A stretch of 64,000 nt of DNA. Source: Jaapia argillacea MUCL 33604 (Eukaryota > Basidiomycota > Agaricomycetes > Jaapiales > Jaapiaceae). Numbering within the stretch: position 1 is the stretch's first letter; each line of letters starts with the position of its first letter. Both the position numbers and the translations under genes were made by a program. Below are positions 48,236-59,640 of this stretch, one piece after another. The notes under the pieces are model-generated. The model ran no database searches. It was not told the origin of the DNA and saw only the letters and a list, made by a program, of their open reading frames with translations. Location: NCBI GenBank assembly GCA_000697665.1, contig KL197748.1, positions 12,088 to 76,087 of the forward strand. The letters are read 5' to 3'.

Positions 48236-49180
48236 TCAAAACCCTCCAAGACATCCCTCATCCTCCACCAGCCCCAACCTCAAACCAACATTCCGCCGTC
48301 TCTCACGAGGGAGGTTAAAATAATCCAACGAAGATTTGGAGGTAGATCGGCCACGTAACGCGGAGCTCTGATAACCGTCCGAGTCCGAGTCGTCTTCAAT
48401 TCGAAGGAAAGACTCGGTCAAGTATGAGACGGATTCGTCGGGATGTATGATTCTAATCGAGGGTATGAGGACCATTGGCTTTGGTCGCCTCGATGGGCGG
48501 GTAGGTGTAGGTGTATGCGTCGAAAGTTGATGAATGGGAGTGAGTATATGCGTAGGAGATCGAGCTTTCGGAGTGCGTCTAGCAATCAGAGAAGGGCGAC
48601 TGGGCGATGGTGGATGTGATGGGAGTCGCACGTCCTCAAACGATGTCGATCTCGTACATTTGGACGAGGACGAAGGTCCTGAACGAATATCAGGGATAAA
48701 GTGGGCTGACTCTGGGGGAGGAGTCGAAACCTCATCGGAGTCCGAGTCTGAAACGAGGTCGGAGACGAGCGAAGGTAGCGAAAGTGATAGAGTTGGCTCG
48801 AAGGCCGATGAAGGATGCCTCGTCTTCTTCAAAGGATCCACGTTCAGAGATAACAAACATCTAGAAAACGTCTCACACCCCAGAAACGCGTCCTCCATAT
48901 CCACTACATCGTTCCCACCCCTTCTCTGTGAACGCGAAATGGACCCCTCGCCACTCGGTAGATAAGTCCTGCCGGGACATCCTCTCTTCGGTAACGCGCA
49001 TGGATTGACGTCGACAATGATCGAGGAACGGTCGTATGTCGACGATGAATATGTGTGGAAAGTCTGGGTTAGGATGGGTGATGGCGGGAAGCGTACGGAT
49101 TTCTTGTGCCTTTTTGGGATGGGAGTGGAAGGAGTGTGGGTGGTGGTAGATACCTTCAGGATTGGGCGAGCGTGAGACAT
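48236..49180 (-). CDS. KKSVRF-motif basidiomycete hypothetical protein
   Basis: A single-exon frame of 314 codons with ATG at 49180. The N-terminal part contains KKSVRFPPSPILTQTFHTYS, SSTYDRSSIIV and ALPKRGCPGRTY, a block I associate with conserved single-exon proteins of Agaricomycotina. The rest is Ser/Pro-rich and likely disordered, with acidic-Ser stretches (SDSDSDEVSTPPPES), basic patches and a C-terminal SLDYFNLPRERRRNVGLRL. No signal peptide, membrane segment or enzyme motif. The KKSVRF segment resembles a short docking motif of the RVxF class for protein phosphatase 1, but this is inference only. Function unknown. Confidence 0.65.
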   Translation of the reverse strand: MSHARPILKVSTTTHTPSTPIPKRHKKSVRFPPSPILTQTFHTYSSSTYDRSSIIVDVNPCALPKRGCPGRTYLPSGEGSISRSQRRGGNDVVDMEDAFLGCETFSRCLLSLNVDPLKKTRHPSSAFEPTLSLSLPSLVSDLVSDSDSDEVSTPPPESAHFIPDIRSGPSSSSKCTRSTSFEDVRLPSHPPSPSRPSLIARRTPKARSPTHILTPIHQLSTHTPTPTRPSRRPKPMVLIPSIRIIHPDESVSYLTESFLRIEDDSDSDGYQSSALRGRSTSKSSLDYFNLPRERRRNVGLRLGLVEDEGCLGGF

Positions 49181-50368
49181 GGTCAGACCTCGGATAGAGA
49201 ATAAAGAGATAAGAACGAAGAGATGGGTTAGAGGAAAAAAGGACGTTCGAGAAATGCTGACAAGGACATGGACGATGAGCCATCTTTATAGCCGCATAGC
49301 ACAGCTTCCTGAGAGAAGACGTCCTCGAGTGGCACACCGAACAAAAGCTCAGCATGCATGCAAAGACCCGGTTACAGTCATTCGAAGGTCTTGGCCGGAA
49401 TGAAAACACGCTTCTCGAGGATGCTTCCCTTCCGTCCTCCCAATCAATCAGTTTGGTCGTCGGCATTCAGTCTTGGCAAGTTGGCAGATTCGGCGGAAAG
49501 CTAAGGCGAGCCTGAGCAATATGGTCGACAGTTAACGCTGCTCTGAGCAGTATTCTGAGCTTGTGAACAAATTTTTCAAGGGGGGGGGGGGCGAAGAAGG
49601 GTGCCTGTGGTTCATTTTAGCAGCTCGGATGTTCTGTGGACGAATCAAAGTACCACGTGCGCCATCAAAACCAACATGGTGCGCCAAAGTATAACATTCT
49701 CCGACGCTCTCACCACCGATAGTTTCTCTTCGTGATTCAGGATCTTGCCAAGGATCCTCATCATTCATCCAGCCAACTCAGCGCGTTAGTTTCGACAGGA
49801 CGCAGCGAAGCATCCTCAAGAACTCGCGGGAATCAAGCCAAGACCTTCGAAATGTCTATCACCTCAATGTCTTCGACTCCGCACCCCTTGCTACGCTCAC
49901 GACACAGCTTCACCCAGCCGTAAGGATGATGATCAGTTTGCGAATGGCCAATCTTTCCGTGGTGCTACACTTGATTCCACGAACCCCTTACTTTCTGACA
50001 TCTTTACCTCTGATCGATTGCTCAAGTCTTTTGCCAGCACTCGCGCATTTCTCCAATGCTGAAATATGTTCCTGCCGCTCTTGTTCTCCAAGTACCATCC
50101 ACCTTTCTCTTGATCTTTGACTATACAGTGCCTTCGCCTCGATCTCTGAAAGTCCTCACGTCGTCGCTTGTGATCCTCAAAGTAATATCAATGTTACCAG
50201 GATGAACGCAGCTTACAACAGGCAACGGGATGGTTATTCGGCGGATCCGATATCTCCTTTGTCTCGAAGGGATCTTTTCCACCTCTTTCCCAAGCGAATC
50301 TCTGATGGTGCATTGGATCTATCCTCTTCAGCACGTGTCCCAAAGCCTCCAAATGGCCATGCGACTAC
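49181..50368. other. Intergenic stretch left of the transposon
   Basis: No supported gene. It contains a 12-base G run at 49580-49591. A plus-strand stretch near 49790-49920 (SITSMSSTPHPLLRSRHSFT) could be an exon but has no clear partners. The sequence directly left of the insertion is 5'-GCGACTACTA. Confidence 0.4.
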
Positions 50369-50370
50369 TA

Positions 50371-50463
50371 CAGCTGGTTGCAAAACAGTAGTCCAACTCG
50401 CGCCGTTTCCGCTCAGGATTCTTTGTTTACAAGCACAGCAAGTAAACAGAAACAGGACAAATT
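50371..50463 (+). repeat. Left terminal inverted repeat of the transposon
   Basis: About 93 bp starting CAGCTGGTTGCAAAACAGTA. It matches the reverse complement of 53782-53874 with one mismatch in the first 83 bases and a few more after. Preceded by the target TA. Confidence 0.92.
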
Positions 50464-50556
50464 TGTAAATCCAATTTGGGTCTCGATCCATCTCAGACCT
50501 CCAATGTCGTCGGCAGACTTGGGTCGTGAAAGTTGCCTGACTCGACGGTAAACACT

Positions 50557-51749
50557 ATGTCCTACCACTATATCCCCCTCGCTGTGAAGGAGCAGATAGT
50601 ATGCCTGTCTGCCAAGGTACCCAAGCACGAAAATGCAAGATTGATGGACATCTGCACTCGTACCGTCATGCGAGTGCTCAACTTGGCCTTTGGCACTGGC
50701 TCTGTCGTCAGAACACCACTCGAAACAGGCCGTCCGCGCACATTAAACGGCCTCCATGCTACTGTAAGCTCGGTACATCTCTCGAAATGTTTATCTGTTT
50801 GTTCGACTTGGTATACTTAGTTTTTGGAGAGTTGTATCGAACGAACCCCAGATATGTACCTTGATGAGTTGCAGGAGGAACTCGTTGCTGCATTTGACAT
50901 CAAGGTGTCGAAAGCAACAATCTCAAGGACACTCCGTCGTCGTGGACTTACTAGGAAAAAGGTATGTTGATTCAGCTTTATCATGATGTTCTTATATTTT
51001 GGTTGTGTGGGCCAGGTATCTCGCGCGGCACTTGAGCGAAACGAAGATATTCGGGATGCATACATTCTATTTGTCGGGGAGCACTACTGAGCAAATCAAC
51101 TTGTTTTCGTCGACGAGTCGGCATTCAATCGCAACACAACCAAGCGAACATGGGCATGGGCTCCGAATGGTCAGCGTGCGCGACGCCGGGATTTTTTCAT
51201 ACGAGGACAGCGGTGAGTTTGACTTTTCTAGCCTACTCGACATGTCCCTGACCTCTCGGAAGATACTCTATCCTCCCTGCACTATCGCTTGATGGAATCC
51301 TCCATCTTGACATCGAGGAACGGTCCTACACTGCCGAGATGTTCAACAATTTTATCTCGGGCCTTCTCGACAACATGAACCCCTTCCCAGGCCCGAATTC
51401 TGTGATAGTAATGGATAATGCAAGCATCCACAAGGATGCCGCTTTACGTGACATGATTGAGGCTCGGTAAGCCAAGTTGTACTCCTCCACTTGATGATGC
51501 CTAACAGATCATCAACGTAGTGGTTGTCATTTGCTATACCTTCCTCCATACTCCCCCGATTTTAGCCCTATTGAAGAGGGATTCTCGGCCATCAAGGCTT
51601 GGATACGTGCGAATCGGGACTTTGTTCGTGGGGAGATGACTGGTGAACTCAGTTGTGATCCATACGAGATGTTATGGGAGGCTGTTTTTACGACCGTGAC
51701 CTCAGGGAAGGCCCATGGTTGGTACCATGATTGTGGTTATCTTTCATAG
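50557..51749 (+). pseudogene. DD34E (Tc1/mariner superfamily) transposase with in-frame stop
   Basis: Five exons are read from ATG at 50557. The N-terminal helix-turn-helix part is LAVKEQIVCLSAKVPKHENA with RTVMRVLNLAFGTG and ETGRPRTL, then ISRTLRRRGLTRKK. The catalytic core shows QLVFVDESAFNRN (first Asp), NSVIVMDNASIHKD (second Asp) and YLPPYSPDFSPIEEGFSAIK (Glu), with 34 residues between the second Asp and the Glu. This is the DDE_3 type common in basidiomycete elements. The enzyme would cut at the terminal repeats and insert at TA. A TGA at 51088-51090, within exon 3 just before ANQLVFVDES, interrupts it, and no intron removes it. The rest of the frame is intact, so the stop is probably recent. 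Confidence 0.85.
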
Positions 51750-51972
51750 AACGATATATCAACTATTTCATTAATGAAACTACGAACATAAGCCCTAGGA
51801 TAAGAGTAGCAAACAAGTCAACAGAATGGAGTAGAGAGGCATAGTCGGCTTGGTATGGCATGAAAGTATGAAGTGAGTGGGGATGAAATAGATAGGAGTG
51901 GGGATGAACTCGATAGGAGTGGGGATGGACTAATCATACAAACATACACCTTTCGTCATATGGCAACAAACC
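51749..51972. other. Spacer between convergent transposon genes, with short tandem repeat
   Basis: At about 51867-51930 a roughly 21-bp unit containing ATAGGAGTGGGGATGAA is repeated two to three times. No coding sequence. Confidence 0.6.
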
Positions 51973-53700
51973 CTACTTCTCCGTAGATGGGGTATTCTCA
52001 GCATCATCATGGACAATGAATCGAAGATCAGGTTTCCCCTTCCCTTTCCTAGCACGACGGGTCCAAATGCCAGCTTCATCGACTATGTTGGCTGCAATCA
52101 TGACGGGGATGTCAGCTGCGATAGTAAACGTTTCGAAGTCCAACTTCTCCACTTGGTCGACAGTGGTGCAACCCAGTAGCGAAAGGATACCTTGATACTG
52201 TGGGATGTCACAGCCGTATTTCGAATACTTGCAATGGAGGTAGGCAAGTAACTCCGTGACGGTGGGGTAGATGACAACAGGGTCATCATCACTACTATCC
52301 CCTGTGAGGTCGATATGGGATGGGGAGGGGCTGGGAGTTGCAGTGTTAACACGACGGCTTCCACCGACGTCTCCGAGAGCATATGTTGCGGGGAGGTGAA
52401 CATGGATCGCGGGGGTCGACAATGACGCAACGTTTGAGGACGAGTTAGATCGACGAACCTTCTTGCATAGGCGCTCAAACTCGAGGACGCTTGGCGGCTC
52501 TTGCAAGGTGGCGTCACCCAAAAACTAGACACAAACTTAGTACGAGATCGAGGTCGAGGGATGGAGAACTTACAATCTTCTTCGCCCATAGGGTAAGCTG
52601 ATAGATGTTGAGGTTTTTGTGGTCACCGGTGATAGGGCTGACATAGCAATATTTGCCATTGTGTTTGGCGCACTCCACATGTTGCTTGAGCTGGCGAAGC
52701 TCCTTGACGAAGCTCATTGTTGTGCTGGGTTCATCGTCATCGTCACTGAAGAGATCTTGCGTTCGTTTGCGCTTCTTTGACGACGAGGCAGACGCTGCAG
52801 ACGAGGCCGCAGCTGGGGGTACCTAATGAATAATCGGAGGATTAGATGGATGGAAACAAGAAACCAGGCGAGACCTCACCAGATTGTGTACTTCCATGAC
52901 AACTGTGCGCGTCCTGGCACGTCGTATGAGTCCCATTCCCATCTCCATGGCCTCCCTCAGGTCATCCTCGTTGGATAGTCGGTGTGGTGGGTCTCGTACA
53001 CGGTCAGTGTGGAATTTGTACCCAATCTGGGCATTTGAGGGGTGGAGGTCCATTTGAGCACAAATGCGATCGAAGAAGTCACCAAAAACAAGGTCCGTCG
53101 GGACAGTGATCATCGACCGAGTGACAATGGCCCCAACGACACCTGAGTTTCGGGGAATGGAGACTCGAATGGTCCCTACCTCATCTGCAATTCACATTTA
53201 GTTAGAAATCAATTCCAAAGGACGAAAGCACTACTCACTCATCGGAACAGGGGCCTGTTGTCCCGGAGCCACTACAGGCTGGATGTATGCTGGCGGAGGT
53301 CCAGGAGGAGGGAGAAATTGAGGTTGGGGTGGTTGGTTGACAGCAGGGCCGTGGATGAAGGGATGTTGAGGGAGGACGTTGAACCAGTAGCCTGCACGAG
53401 GAAAGTGTGCCTGCCACTGCTCCATGTCCAGGGGGATATCATGATTTAGATCGTTATTCATTCTGGATGGGATTGCAACAGATGGGGGGCTTACCCTTTT
53501 GTAACCAGCAAAAGGCGAGATCCCAGCGCCCACATTACGCCCAGAAGACGACCTCTATCCAGGTTGTCGAGGGTCTCGCAGGGAGGTGCAGAAAATCAGC
53601 TCATAAATCGCAGAAAATGACCCAAATAATCGTGAGGACAGTGGTACGTCGGCAGCATGGGTGGCGAGACACGGTTGTCGAGACGACATTGGCAAATACT
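51973..53700 (-). CDS. Transposon-borne second gene of unknown function
   Basis: Read on the minus strand over five or six exons, ending at 51973. From the N-terminal side: FPRAGYWFNVLPQHPFIHGP with a Pro-rich tail; a globular part with VPTDLVFGDFFDRICAQMDL, IGYKFHTDRVRDPPHRLSNE and DDLREAMEMGMGLIRRAR; an acidic SKKRKRTQDLFSDDDDEPS linker with a nuclear-signal-like patch; then HVECAKHNGKYCYVSPITGD and LNIYQLTLWAKKI; and finally a SAM-like helical end with SLLGCTTVDQVEKLDFETF. The Cys/His spacing (C-x3-H...C) might bind zinc. This pairing with a Tc1-type transposase is one I associate with basidiomycete genomes, but I know of no established role. It may help with DNA binding or regulation. The start and first exons are uncertain. 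Confidence 0.6.
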
Positions 53701-53781
53701 GAGCGGGAGGGGGCAACGTTGGACCAGTCGAGATGGTGAAAACGGTGAAGAGTAAAAACATGGACCGCCTAGCTATTTCCC

Positions 53782-53874
53782 AATTTGGCCAGTTTCTGTT
53801 TACTTGCTGCGCTTGTAAACAAAGAATCCTGAGCGGAAACGGCGCGAGTTGGACTACTGTTTTGCAACCAGCTG
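53782..53874 (-). repeat. Right terminal inverted repeat of the transposon
   Basis: Ends GTTTTGCAACCAGCTG and is followed by the target TA. Inverted partner of 50371-50463. Confidence 0.92.
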
Positions 53875-53876
53875 TA

Positions 53877-56800
53877 ACTCAAATGCCAATCTATGAAAGC
53901 TTCTCTCAGAATCCAGTGAGGGTCAACTTGGGCTCTCCTTAACGTGTCATACTCATTCCCAGACGATTCAGACGAGGATGATTCACACATCCCACGACTG
54001 GGTCTTCCCAGTCGACTTGGAAGTGCACTTCCTTCCTTGGCTTGATTCGCTGCGATACGGACGATGAGTAATACATGACCAATATTGGGTCCCCGTACAT
54101 TTACCAGGAGTGCGTTAGATGACATCGGAAGGACAGTTACCTGACCTCACACTGGTAGTTGGAGGTGTGGATATTGACTCAAACTTTGATTTGCGGTGGC
54201 TCGAGGTGGGTATATGCGAGGAATGTATGACTCTAGCTATTAGGGAGAGACCTAATATAACCAATATTGTCTGTTGGGAGTACGGTAATATCATCGGAGG
54301 CATCCTACTACGATATCATCAAGTCCGAGGACGTGGTGGCTACGGAACGTTGGTCCGAGCATGGTGACAGCTCGTCCTGTCCTTCCTCTCCTGAACCCGA
54401 CTCTCCGTATCGTGGGCTCTCGATGTATGTCCATCGTCTAACGTAGCACTGCTGGCAGCGAGAGGCATCGAGGAGCCTACAGAGGCCCTCAATCCGACGA
54501 CCTCCACACGTCATCTATAGAGCCAACTCATCCTGTACAAGCCAAGCGACCGTGAGCTCCCATATCTTGGCACCAAAACAATAACAATCTCACCTGCCCC
54601 GAAATCCGATATCATCAGATTCGCCAACGGAATATCCAGCACCAACTTTTCGTCGGCGGCGGTAAAGCCGATGACAAACGAGAGGAGATAGCTAATAGCT
54701 GAGAGACTTCAGGTGAGGGTTGGATTGACGAAGTTTTATCGGGTGGGGCACTAGACCCCGAAGAAACTGAGGATGAGATTGGTTTTTTGAGAAGACCGGA
54801 ATGTAAATGACGACGAGGGACTGTGAAGCATATCAGATTAGACCCTCCCCTATTGAGATGAGCGTGGAAACTCACGATAGGCGGCCATGTAGATCTATTC
54901 GGTGCTACAGTTGTGTTGTACTGTATGTAATTAGTTGTTTGGGGGGCGGATGCACCCTAGCGTCGATGGCTGAGGAAGCAGGGGGAGTCACGAAGGAGTG
55001 TTTCAGCGCAAGAGGTAGAGTATATAACATACCATCCAACGCAGAGCAGTGAGGCTGGGAACACTGGGTTACTCAGCACGCAGAGCCTGAGAGAGACTAC
55101 GGTGACGGGCCGAGCACTGCAGCGGGGAACGTCGGCGTGGCCATTTTTGATCCGCCCTCCACGTGTCATGCTTCCCGCTCGGGGTCGGGGTCGGGCTTGG
55201 TCTTGGAGTCCGTTGGTTTCCCTTCGTTTCCTCGTCGTAAAGTATGAAGTTATTCCGAACCGTGTCTCTCACCTCAAGTTTCATACGGGATTCAATTCGC
55301 TCGGGGTGCGGTACTTTCGGCTCCGATGTGAAACGTCCATGAGAGCGGATTGAAGGCTCGAAGGCTTGCCAAACTGCCAAAACACTTTGTGGAAGGTCCA
55401 AGGAAGCAGAGGGGTTAATGGCGCAGTTCTCTGATCCGAGAGGGAGCGAAGGTAGAGGAGGCCGATATGCCGCACTTCGAGGGTCCGTCCTCTTTACAAC
55501 TGGGCTCTGATGAATCGTGTCTTCCGTCTACTAGTAACGATTGTTGTTGTCAGGCTCTTAATTATATTCATGTGCCGTGATAATTCGGTTAATGCTGCGT
55601 GCAATATTAACCATTCGCCGAGGAAGCGATGAGGACCGATATCATCCTTGCCAGGACACGAGCCTATGACCCCCTGCTTCCCACTCCCTCTGTCAAAGTG
55701 AGTCTCTCTCCCGATGTTGTACTAATAGGTGGCTCTACATATCAATCTTCCCGCTCAATTCTTGCTAAAATGCACGGCATGACTAGGATTCTGTCGTCAC
55801 TCGTCTTAACAATATCACTGCAGGAGATGCCATCGAATCCGAGACCTCTTTCGCACACGTGAATCAACTCTCGTAGCCCCTAGCAAGGAAGGAAAACACC
55901 TATGAAGCTCTGGCTCCTCATCACACCGCCATCCAGGTTCCAGACGTTTTGTGGGAGTCCAGTGAGTTTCTTTACTCGGAAACGGATTGTAACGGCGACT
56001 CACACAACTCCTCGGTTGAAATTCCTGCTCGTCCTGATAGGGTGTAAGGATTCGATGCCAAGTTAGGAGAGGCTGTCTGATATTTCGGAGATCTGCACTG
56101 TCCGCATGGGATATTCGCGACATTCACTGCACGAGAGAACAAGACCCACACACGGGATCCAGCCGTGCGTCTGATTTTCGTAATTGCAAAGGTTTGTCGG
56201 ATTAATTATTCTTGACTCTTCCAGCGCACCGCACGTACGCATGCATTCTCTTACAGCGGATAGAACCATATCGGCGAATATAATCCGTGGTCGTCAGCGT
56301 GGATCCTAACCGGGTGAACAATTTGGAAGTCAATGGATGTGGATTCCTCCAGTTCACCGTCTATTCATTCAGGTTATCCACCGCCGCCTGGACAGCCGAG
56401 GCCAGCTCATCAATGGAAATATTTGGGACCCTCAAACCTAGGAAAATTCGAAATCGTCGCGTCGAATGGAATCATGCAGTGTTTCCAACCTCTTAAGGAC
56501 GCTGATCGGTGCAGCAGCTCACAGCACGTCTGGAGACACATATTGAAGATTTTTCGATTGTCATCAACCCTTATCGGTATCCACACCGCCGCCCGCTACA
56601 CCTGGAGACCGGAGCAGTGGTGTTCGTCGTTGACGTTGAGCAAGCGGTACGCGCTCAGCTTCTTCGATGGCGGATGAGGGTGAGAGACGGGGGGATCTGA
56701 TTTGGTAAAAAATTCCTGGATGTTGATTTCGTGTGGATGTGTCGGAGTCGATGGTGTGCACTGCACATGTTCGGGCCAGTAGAAATCAGCGTAAATCGCA

Positions 56801-57870
56801 CATATCGGGACAGTGGAGACCAACCTGTCCAAACAATATCTGATTCCTTGAAAACCGACAAGGCACCACCCAATTGTGTGAACAGTCGGATGCCCCGCGG
56901 ATTTTGATCATTTAGCCAAGTACTCCGACGAAGGCTGTGTAGAAATTCTTGCAGCGCACAGCTTCGGAAAGGCGCTCGGTTCCTCCCAGCAACATCGACC
57001 TCTCGCGATCGCGCCGTCGGTCGCTCCTGCTCTCCTGCTCAACACCGAAAGACCTTGCCCTCTTTGAGATTCAAAAGATACTTAGCTCGTCTTCTGAGGC
57101 TGAGATACTTATTGGTTGCAACCTACAGACGGCGATTCTGAATCTCATCCCGCACTACTCCGAAACCCAGAAAACGGTCCCCGAAGAAGCACACCCAAGC
57201 CAAAGACAATAAATGAGAGCATTCGTGGGCGAAATCGCGCCAGAAGTTGGGCGATGGATCAGTTGGGCAGGCACCACCGTTGTGATGACAAAGGCTGTGC
57301 AGCAAAGTGCGGGAAACGAGGCTACGAAACCATCATCAGCGATTTTACTCCATGTGGTGGTTCGCCATAGGGGGAGTGCTCAAGCCACCCGTCGTGGTTT
57401 GTACAGGCGAGGAAGCCGAATGGTCGTTGGTAAGCTTCGTTACCCTCTTTGTTCGTTGCTATGTTGCTGACGGACACGTCTGATGGAATAGCGTCTCGAC
57501 CTCGATTCTGCCCAGCCAACCAGCCTCGCGCCATTGGCTTTGAGTGAAGAGTAAAGGAGAAGGAGGGAAATGGTACCACGGCCACGATTGCTGTGCGTAT
57601 GTCGTGACGAAGCTTGGTACAGTCAGTGGTAAAATGGTCATCCAAGCTCATTTAAGCCTTATTGCAGCCCCTAACAACGATGTAGCGCGGGCCAAAAAAA
57701 ACTGTGAAGCAAAGGAACTGGGCAGTTTCAGCAACGATGCAGCTGAGCTTAAACCTCAGCCGATCGCAATACGGGTTTCCTCAGACGCCGAATGGACAAA
57801 AGTGAGGTGCTTACGTGGTACAGATACAGAGAATCCAAGGGAAGTGGCGGGGTCGTGCCAACTGGGGCTT
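53877..57870. other. Gene-poor stretch right of the transposon
   Basis: Four kilobases in which open frames are short and overlap on both strands. The frames at 54119-54367 and 57544-58140 (plus strand) are among the longest and show no motif. A small minus-strand candidate at 54615-54888 is listed separately. Possible remnant sequences occur but no family can be named. Confidence 0.4.
54615..54888 (-). other. Possible small gene with mitochondrial-type N-terminus
   Basis: An ATG at 54888 (MAAY) splices over a 55-nt GT-AG intron into LPRRHLHSGLLKKPISSS, followed by a Ser/Pro-rich run and a short hydrophobic end. The basic, Arg/Ser-rich N-terminus looks like a mitochondrial targeting peptide. 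A neighbouring frame also reads plausibly (LLSFVIGFTAADEKLVLDIP), so the exon structure is unsettled. No family is recognised. Confidence 0.25.
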
Positions 57871-59145
57871 CTGGTCGACACCGTAAGTACCAATTTGTTC
57901 AAATTGGCCCCCGCTCCCGCCTCAACGCCATATTCGGTAAGTCCCGACTTTAAGCGCCCGCAGCGGTACCGGTGCGCCTCCACCATGACTGACCTCCAGC
58001 TCTCCTGTTACATCGCCTTCCCAGATCAGAACTGCCTCACGGAAGTGAAGTTCTCCGGGCTACCCCACTTGGGTTCCAGCCTCTGTACAGTGTTTACCCA
58101 AATGTCGTCTCCTCAAGCTTCCATCTCTTTGTTCTCTTGATGAGATTGTCCCATTCCTCCATCTTCGGAAGATATGAATCAGGACAATGCTTACGGATGC
58201 GCTACACCTCAGTGCCCAGGATCTCACGGCGCTGTACACTTCACTCGCCTACATATACTCTGATGACAATCCTGTTCTCGACCTTCACGATCCACTGATC
58301 GAATCATGTCTTACTCCAAAACCCATTCGCATTCCAACTCGAGCTCTTCTGGACGTGTCTCAGTGAGGTCTGATTGGTTTTCTTCAGCTCCGTCTTCTTC
58401 TTGGTCCGCGCGATCCATGAGATCTCCAACCAATCAAATCCCTCCAGCTGCTCCTGGTGCTCCATATATCCATACCGTCCCTCTTCCAGAATCCCCCAGC
58501 CCTCCGACTCGTACGTCTACCTCGACTCCTCTATTCCTTCCGCTCACATTTTGTTTCCACACTTGTAGGTTCTTTGTCGAATTCTCCTCCATCGAGAAAC
58601 GTGGTCGTAGGGCCATTGGTCGTCCATCCAGCTCTTACATCACAAAACCCCCTCTCCCTTCTTTTTAACGTCGTCGAACCAATCTCTCAAATACAGTACC
58701 GTCGCCCCTTGAATCCATCCTGTCTCGACGAACCAGCAACCAACCCGTCGACTACTTCTCTTTCAATTCACATACCGCAGCTTCCCATCTGGTCTTTCAC
58801 CGTCGAGAATCCCAGAGGCGTCACCGTGTCCGACGTGCTCAACAGGCTTCATGCCAAGCTCCGTGGACGAATCAGTCGAACGGAATGGCAGGGATCTTTT
58901 TCCAAGACGACCCAAAATATGGGTGTTGCAGCTTTCAATGCTCGTACTAGTGGCGATGAAAGTGCAAGAAATGATGGGATGAAGAGGATGGATCTCCTCG
59001 GTTCTAACACCTTCTTCGCCGGCCTCACGACGCCCAGAAATTCTGACGGTTCTGAATGCTTCACCGCCCATTTCGTCCCTCGTCGTAAGTTTCTGGTCAA
59101 CGAAGTCCTGAAGTTCGCTGACATGATCACCGTTCACCAGCTTAA
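57871..59145 (+). repeat. Inverted segmental duplicate, right copy (DUF6699 locus)
   Basis: Partner of 41544-42824 in opposite orientation. It starts at a shared CTGGTCGACA and includes a GGTAAGTCCCGAC block at about 57934, the GCTGTACACTTCACT leader and the whole DUF6699 gene. Confidence 0.7.
58306..59145 (+). CDS. DUF6699 protein, copy 2
   Basis: Three exons (58306-58510, 58569-59084, 59141-59145) give 241 aa. The N-terminus MSYSKTHSHSNSSSSG and the linker IHTVPLPESPSPPT match copy 1. The domain has LVVHPALTSQNPLSLLFNVV, TTSLSIHIPQLPIWSFTVEN, PRGVTVSDVLNRLHAKLRGR, EWQGSFSKTTQNMGVAAFNA and KRMDLLGSNTFFAGL. The final exon is CTTAA, completing a Pro codon and the stop. Copy 1 has CTTGA at the same place, so the 5-nt terminal coding exon is conserved and supports the model. 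Intron positions are the same in both copies. There is no signal peptide or enzyme motif, and the role is unknown. Confidence 0.75.
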
Positions 59146-59640
59146 CTCCTTCGATTCCAGGCCATACCGTGATTCACTTTTTCTGAAATTTATTTGAACC
59201 CTAGTACTGTAGCTCTGGATATCTAGATCTGTAGCTTTATTCATTACCTTCCTTCTCTTTACCCTTCCGCAGACTCTGCCACACAGTTTGATATTCGTAT
59301 CTTATGAATCTTTTGCATTTCCGGTCTTTTCTTACCCTAGGCTATTGCTATCTTTGTATTCTCTCCTTACTACTTCCCCTTTCGTACCCCAAGCACGACG
59401 CCTTGCTTGTCGGTCATACCAGTTACCCATTTATACCCTCCACCCTCCGATACCAACCGTTGCTTCCTGTCCATAATTTGAGTACTCTCATTTGTAGTAC
59501 GAATAGTAGCCATCTACACTTCTCACCGACACGAACATCCTGTGGCCGGTGAGAACAGACAGAACACTTCAAATTCGAAGGGGTACAAGATACAAAAGAA
59601 AACGTAGTGACATCCCGCTGAGATGAATCACAAATCAACA

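Larger units (their letters stand above)
50371..53874 (+). mobile_element. Tc1/mariner-type DNA transposon with two genes
   Basis: A 3,504-bp element bounded by terminal inverted repeats of about 90 bp (50371-50463 and 53782-53874), with the outer end CAGCTGGTTGCAAAAC and only a few mismatches. It is flanked on both sides by TA (50369-50370 and 53875-53876), the Tc1/mariner target duplication. Inside are a DD34E transposase on the plus strand and a second multi-exon gene on the minus strand, convergent with it and separated by about 220 bp. The near-identity of the repeats suggests recent insertion. The transposase contains an in-frame TGA, so this copy probably cannot move on its own. A related 256-bp MITE lies at 62006-62261. 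Confidence 0.9.

Noticed and set aside
49580-49591. Twelve-base G run
   Set aside because: An isolated homopolymer with no partner runs nearby. No quadruplex pattern or gene relation could be supported, and its length may be unreliable.
57544-58140. 198-codon plus-strand open frame
   Set aside because: It overlaps the duplicated upstream segment, and the matching left copy is interrupted by a stop. It is not conserved as protein and is more likely leader sequence.
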